This document shows, in pieces, positions 6,607 to 7,603 of a stretch of 7,603 nt of DNA. Below the pieces are notes generated by a model. That model was given only the letters and a program-made list of their open reading frames with translations, searched no databases and was not told the origin of the DNA. The translations under genes and the position numbers were made by a program. Origin of the DNA: Sulfurimonadaceae bacterium (GTDB lineage Bacteria > Campylobacterota > Campylobacteria > Campylobacterales > Sulfurimonadaceae); assembly GCA_028685945.1 (NCBI GenBank), contig JAQUCZ010000042.1:1-7603 (forward strand), read 5' to 3'. How positions within the stretch are numbered: position 1 is the stretch's first letter; the number at the start of each line of letters is the position of its first letter.

Positions 6607-7603
6607 ATGATCAAACCCTCTTCGCTTAGCATCTCTTCTCAAAACAACACCCTCTCTCTTGCCTTTGCGGGGGAGCTCTCTCTCTTGCAGTTGGCACCCT
6701 ACGAAAAACGTCTTAGCGCTCTCTCGTCTATAGATTGCGAACGTGTCGTTTTGGATCTAAAAGATTTGGATTTTATCGATACGGCGGCAGCGCTTTATCT
6801 TGAAAAGCTCCAAAAGGGGTTTCGTGCCAAGGGTCTGAGCGTTTCATTAGAAGGGGTCTGCTCGGCGGTAGAGCAAACCCTGCTTCTTGTCCAAAACGTG
6901 AAAAAAGCCTCACATGAACAGATCTCGCCAAAACAGAAAAGCTTTTTGGAGAAAACGGGGGAATATGTCGTAGACCGCGTTGCGGGGTTAAATTCATTTT
7001 TCTCTTTTTTGGGAGTGATTTTTTCGACGAAGTTTCACTCTTTGAAGTCGCTTCGTTCTTTGCGTCTCAAAGAGATCGCTTTTGAGATCAACGAAACCGC
7101 TATCAAAGCGCTCTTGATCGTGTTCGTGACCAGTTTTTTGATGGGGGTGGTGGTTTCGTACCAATCGGCGTACCAGCTTAAACTCTACGGTGCGAATATC
7201 TTTATCGTCGATATGCTCGGGCTCTCTATTTTACGGGAACTCTCGCCGCTTATCACCGCTATCGTCATTGCAGGGCGCAGCGGTTCGGCATTTGCCGCGC
7301 AGATAGGGGCGATGAAGATCACCGAAGAGCTTGATGCGATGCGTACGATGGGGTTTGATCCTTACGTGTTTTTGGTGATTCCGCGCATTTTGGCACTTAT
7401 GATCGTGATGCCGCTTTTGATTTTCGTCTCCGACGTGGCGGCGCTTTTTGGCGGGATGATTATCGCAAATATCGATTTGGGCATTTCGGTGGAGCTGTTT
7501 TTGGACAGATTTGCCGACGTGATTGCGCTGAAACATTTCGTCGTAGGGGTGGTCAAAGGTCCTTTTTTTGCTTTTTTGATCGCAACTATCGGCATATATC
7601 GCG
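6607..7603 (+). CDS. STAS-MlaE fusion: phospholipid ABC transporter permease (3' truncated by window edge)
   Basis: The frame opens at ATG 6607 and runs off the right end with 332 residues visible and no stop. Residues 1-100 look like a STAS domain (compare VVLDLKDLDFIDTAAALYLE, 47-66), the fold of MlaB. From about 125 onward it matches MlaE/YrbE-type permeases, which move phospholipids between inner and outer membranes with an MlaF ATPase and an MlaD (MCE) protein. The diagnostic part is RELSPLITAIVIAGRSGSAF (210-229) followed by AAQIGAMKITEELDAMRTMG (230-249). Hydrophobic segments lie at about 167-185, 212-222, 256-285 and 311-330. The usual STAS phospho-site serine motif (SDS) is replaced by IDT, so regulation by phosphorylation is doubtful. 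It starts 11 bases after cheW with only a weak ribosome binding site. A downstream mlaF and mlaD would be expected outside the window. Confidence 0.9.
   Translation, partial: MIKPSSLSISSQNNTLSLAFAGELSLLQLAPYEKRLSALSSIDCERVVLDLKDLDFIDTAAALYLEKLQKGFRAKGLSVSLEGVCSAVEQTLLLVQNVKKASHEQISPKQKSFLEKTGEYVVDRVAGLNSFFSFLGVIFSTKFHSLKSLRSLRLKEIAFEINETAIKALLIVFVTSFLMGVVVSYQSAYQLKLYGANIFIVDMLGLSILRELSPLITAIVIAGRSGSAFAAQIGAMKITEELDAMRTMGFDPYVFLVIPRILALMIVMPLLIFVSDVAALFGGMIIANIDLGISVELFLDRFADVIALKHFVVGVVKGPFFAFLIATIGIYR

Noticed and set aside
497..7603. Many GATC/CGATCG words
   Set aside because: They mostly arise from frequent Ile-Asp, Ile-Val-Asp and Arg codon pairs (ATC, GAT, CGC) in this genome's codon usage.

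Overview
The window looks like a chromosomal segment of a Campylobacterota (epsilonproteobacterial) bacterium, probably a free-living, moderate-GC relative of Sulfuricurvum, Sulfurimonas or Sulfurovum. The reasons are the cheV-cheA-cheW gene order, a CheA with a C-terminal receiver domain, an extended -10 promoter of the type common in this group (TTTTGCTATAAT), and tightly packed co-directional genes. The genus is inferred from general character, not from a database match.

Every gene reads on the + strand and almost no DNA is non-coding. The left end holds the last 68 codons of an unidentified cysteine-containing protein. It overlaps an uncharacterised 94-residue cysteine- and glycine-rich protein (191-475). 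A strong promoter sits in the last codons of that small gene and probably drives greA (497-994, transcript-cleavage factor). greA overlaps argC (981-1985, arginine biosynthesis), which overlaps a calcineurin-type metallophosphoesterase (1975-2706) resembling the lipid A enzyme LpxH.

A chemotaxis block follows: cheV (2720-3661), cheA with a fused receiver (3672-6101) and cheW (6101-6595). These encode two scaffolds that couple receptors to the kinase and the hybrid kinase itself. No separate cheY, cheB, cheR or receptor gene is present here, so the diffusible output regulator must lie elsewhere. Eleven bases after cheW begins a STAS-MlaE fusion, a phospholipid-transport permease that runs off the right edge.

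All junctions are overlaps or gaps of 21 bp or less, with no convincing terminator, so the region may be transcribed as one long unit with internal promoters. I see no RNA genes, mobile elements, CRISPR arrays or clear horizontal-transfer signs. No previously undescribed system is evident. The best leads are the two unassigned small genes at the left end, a same-strand CATGCCAA octamer that recurs five times in different reading frames, and the long linker in CheA where a P2 domain would normally lie.
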